A DNA stretch of 7,108 bases from Thermoanaerobaculaceae bacterium (GTDB lineage Bacteria > Acidobacteriota > Thermoanaerobaculia > Thermoanaerobaculales > Thermoanaerobaculaceae). A program made the translations under genes and the position numbers. Shown one piece after another: positions 6,959-7,108 of the stretch. The stretch's first letter is position 1. Each line of letters begins with the position of its first letter. The stretch lies in the NCBI GenBank assembly GCA_022865555.1, contig JALHTD010000515.1, forward strand, positions 1-7,108. Direction: 5' to 3'. Below the pieces are notes generated by a model. That model was not told the origin of the DNA and ran no database searches. It saw nothing but the letters and a program-made list of their open reading frames with translations.

Positions 6959-7108
6959 GTGCAAGAGCACGTCCTGACGCCGACCCGCGACCCGGCCGAG
7001 GACCGCTTCGAGGAGAGCCTACGCCCGCGCTCCCTCGCCGAGTACATCGGCCAGGAGAAGATCACCGCCAACCTGGGCGTGTTCATCACCGCGGCGCGCG
7101 CCCGCTCC
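6959..7108 (+). CDS. ruvB: Holliday junction branch migration ATPase RuvB, N-terminal part only
   Basis: RuvB is the hexameric AAA+ motor that pumps DNA through the RuvA-bound junction. Only the first 50 codons are in the window. After a variable acidic lead (MQEHVLTPTRDPAEDRFEE), the diagnostic RuvB opening appears: SLRPRSLAEYIGQEKITANL (20-39), then GVFITAARARS (40-50). LRP-x-x-L-x-(D/E)YIGQ is characteristic of RuvB and not of other AAA+ proteins. The Walker A and B motifs lie beyond the right edge. The GTG at 6959-6961 is chosen because it is the first start in frame that gives a normal-length lead; there is no strong Shine-Dalgarno. Separation from ruvA by 123 nt is wide compared with the overlaps elsewhere in the window, and that spacer may carry its own control element. 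Confidence 0.93.
   Translation, partial: MQEHVLTPTRDPAEDRFEESLRPRSLAEYIGQEKITANLGVFITAARARS

Overview
The window is a compact, very GC-rich piece of a bacterial chromosome with two divergent housekeeping operons back to back. A Gram-negative envelope is suggested by a single-pass anchored PpiD-type periplasmic chaperone, a large periplasmic FecR-domain protein and the Rod/elongasome genes. The gene order and protein styles fit Acidobacteriota or a deltaproteobacterial-type or Rokubacteria-like lineage. I cannot fix the taxon from sequence alone. No mobile element, CRISPR array, phage gene, rRNA or tRNA is visible.

Leftward operon (minus strand, reading from about 4204 down to 1): a membrane-anchored FecR-domain protein with Fn3-like and Ig-like C-terminal domains, then mreB, mreC, mreD and the start of mrdA (penicillin-binding protein 2), which runs off the left edge. 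Junctions are extremely tight: 6 nt, 1 nt, a 4-nt GTGA overlap and a 4-nt ATGA overlap. These genes build the cell-shape and side-wall peptidoglycan machinery: the MreB filament inside, the MreC/MreD bridge, and the PBP2 transpeptidase outside. The FecR-type protein heading the operon is the unusual member.

Divergent control region (4205-4328): 124 nt with one plausible sigma70-type promoter facing each way and a small 16-bp inverted repeat between them.

Rightward operon (plus strand, 4329 to the right edge): a PpiD-like parvulin chaperone, overlapping ruvA by 4 nt (ATGA), then a 123-nt spacer and the first 50 codons of ruvB, which runs off the right edge. RuvA and RuvB together branch-migrate Holliday junctions. 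The ruvA-ruvB spacer holds no convincing gene, but on the plus strand it can be drawn as a nested three-way-junction RNA with two competing pairings. It ends in a -10-like box placed so that ruvB could be transcribed without a leader.

Most of the window is conserved core biology. The points most worth a second look are the structured ruvA-ruvB spacer, the FecR/Fn3/Ig protein in the mre operon, and an Asn-to-Thr change in the nucleotide-binding phosphate-1 motif of MreB.
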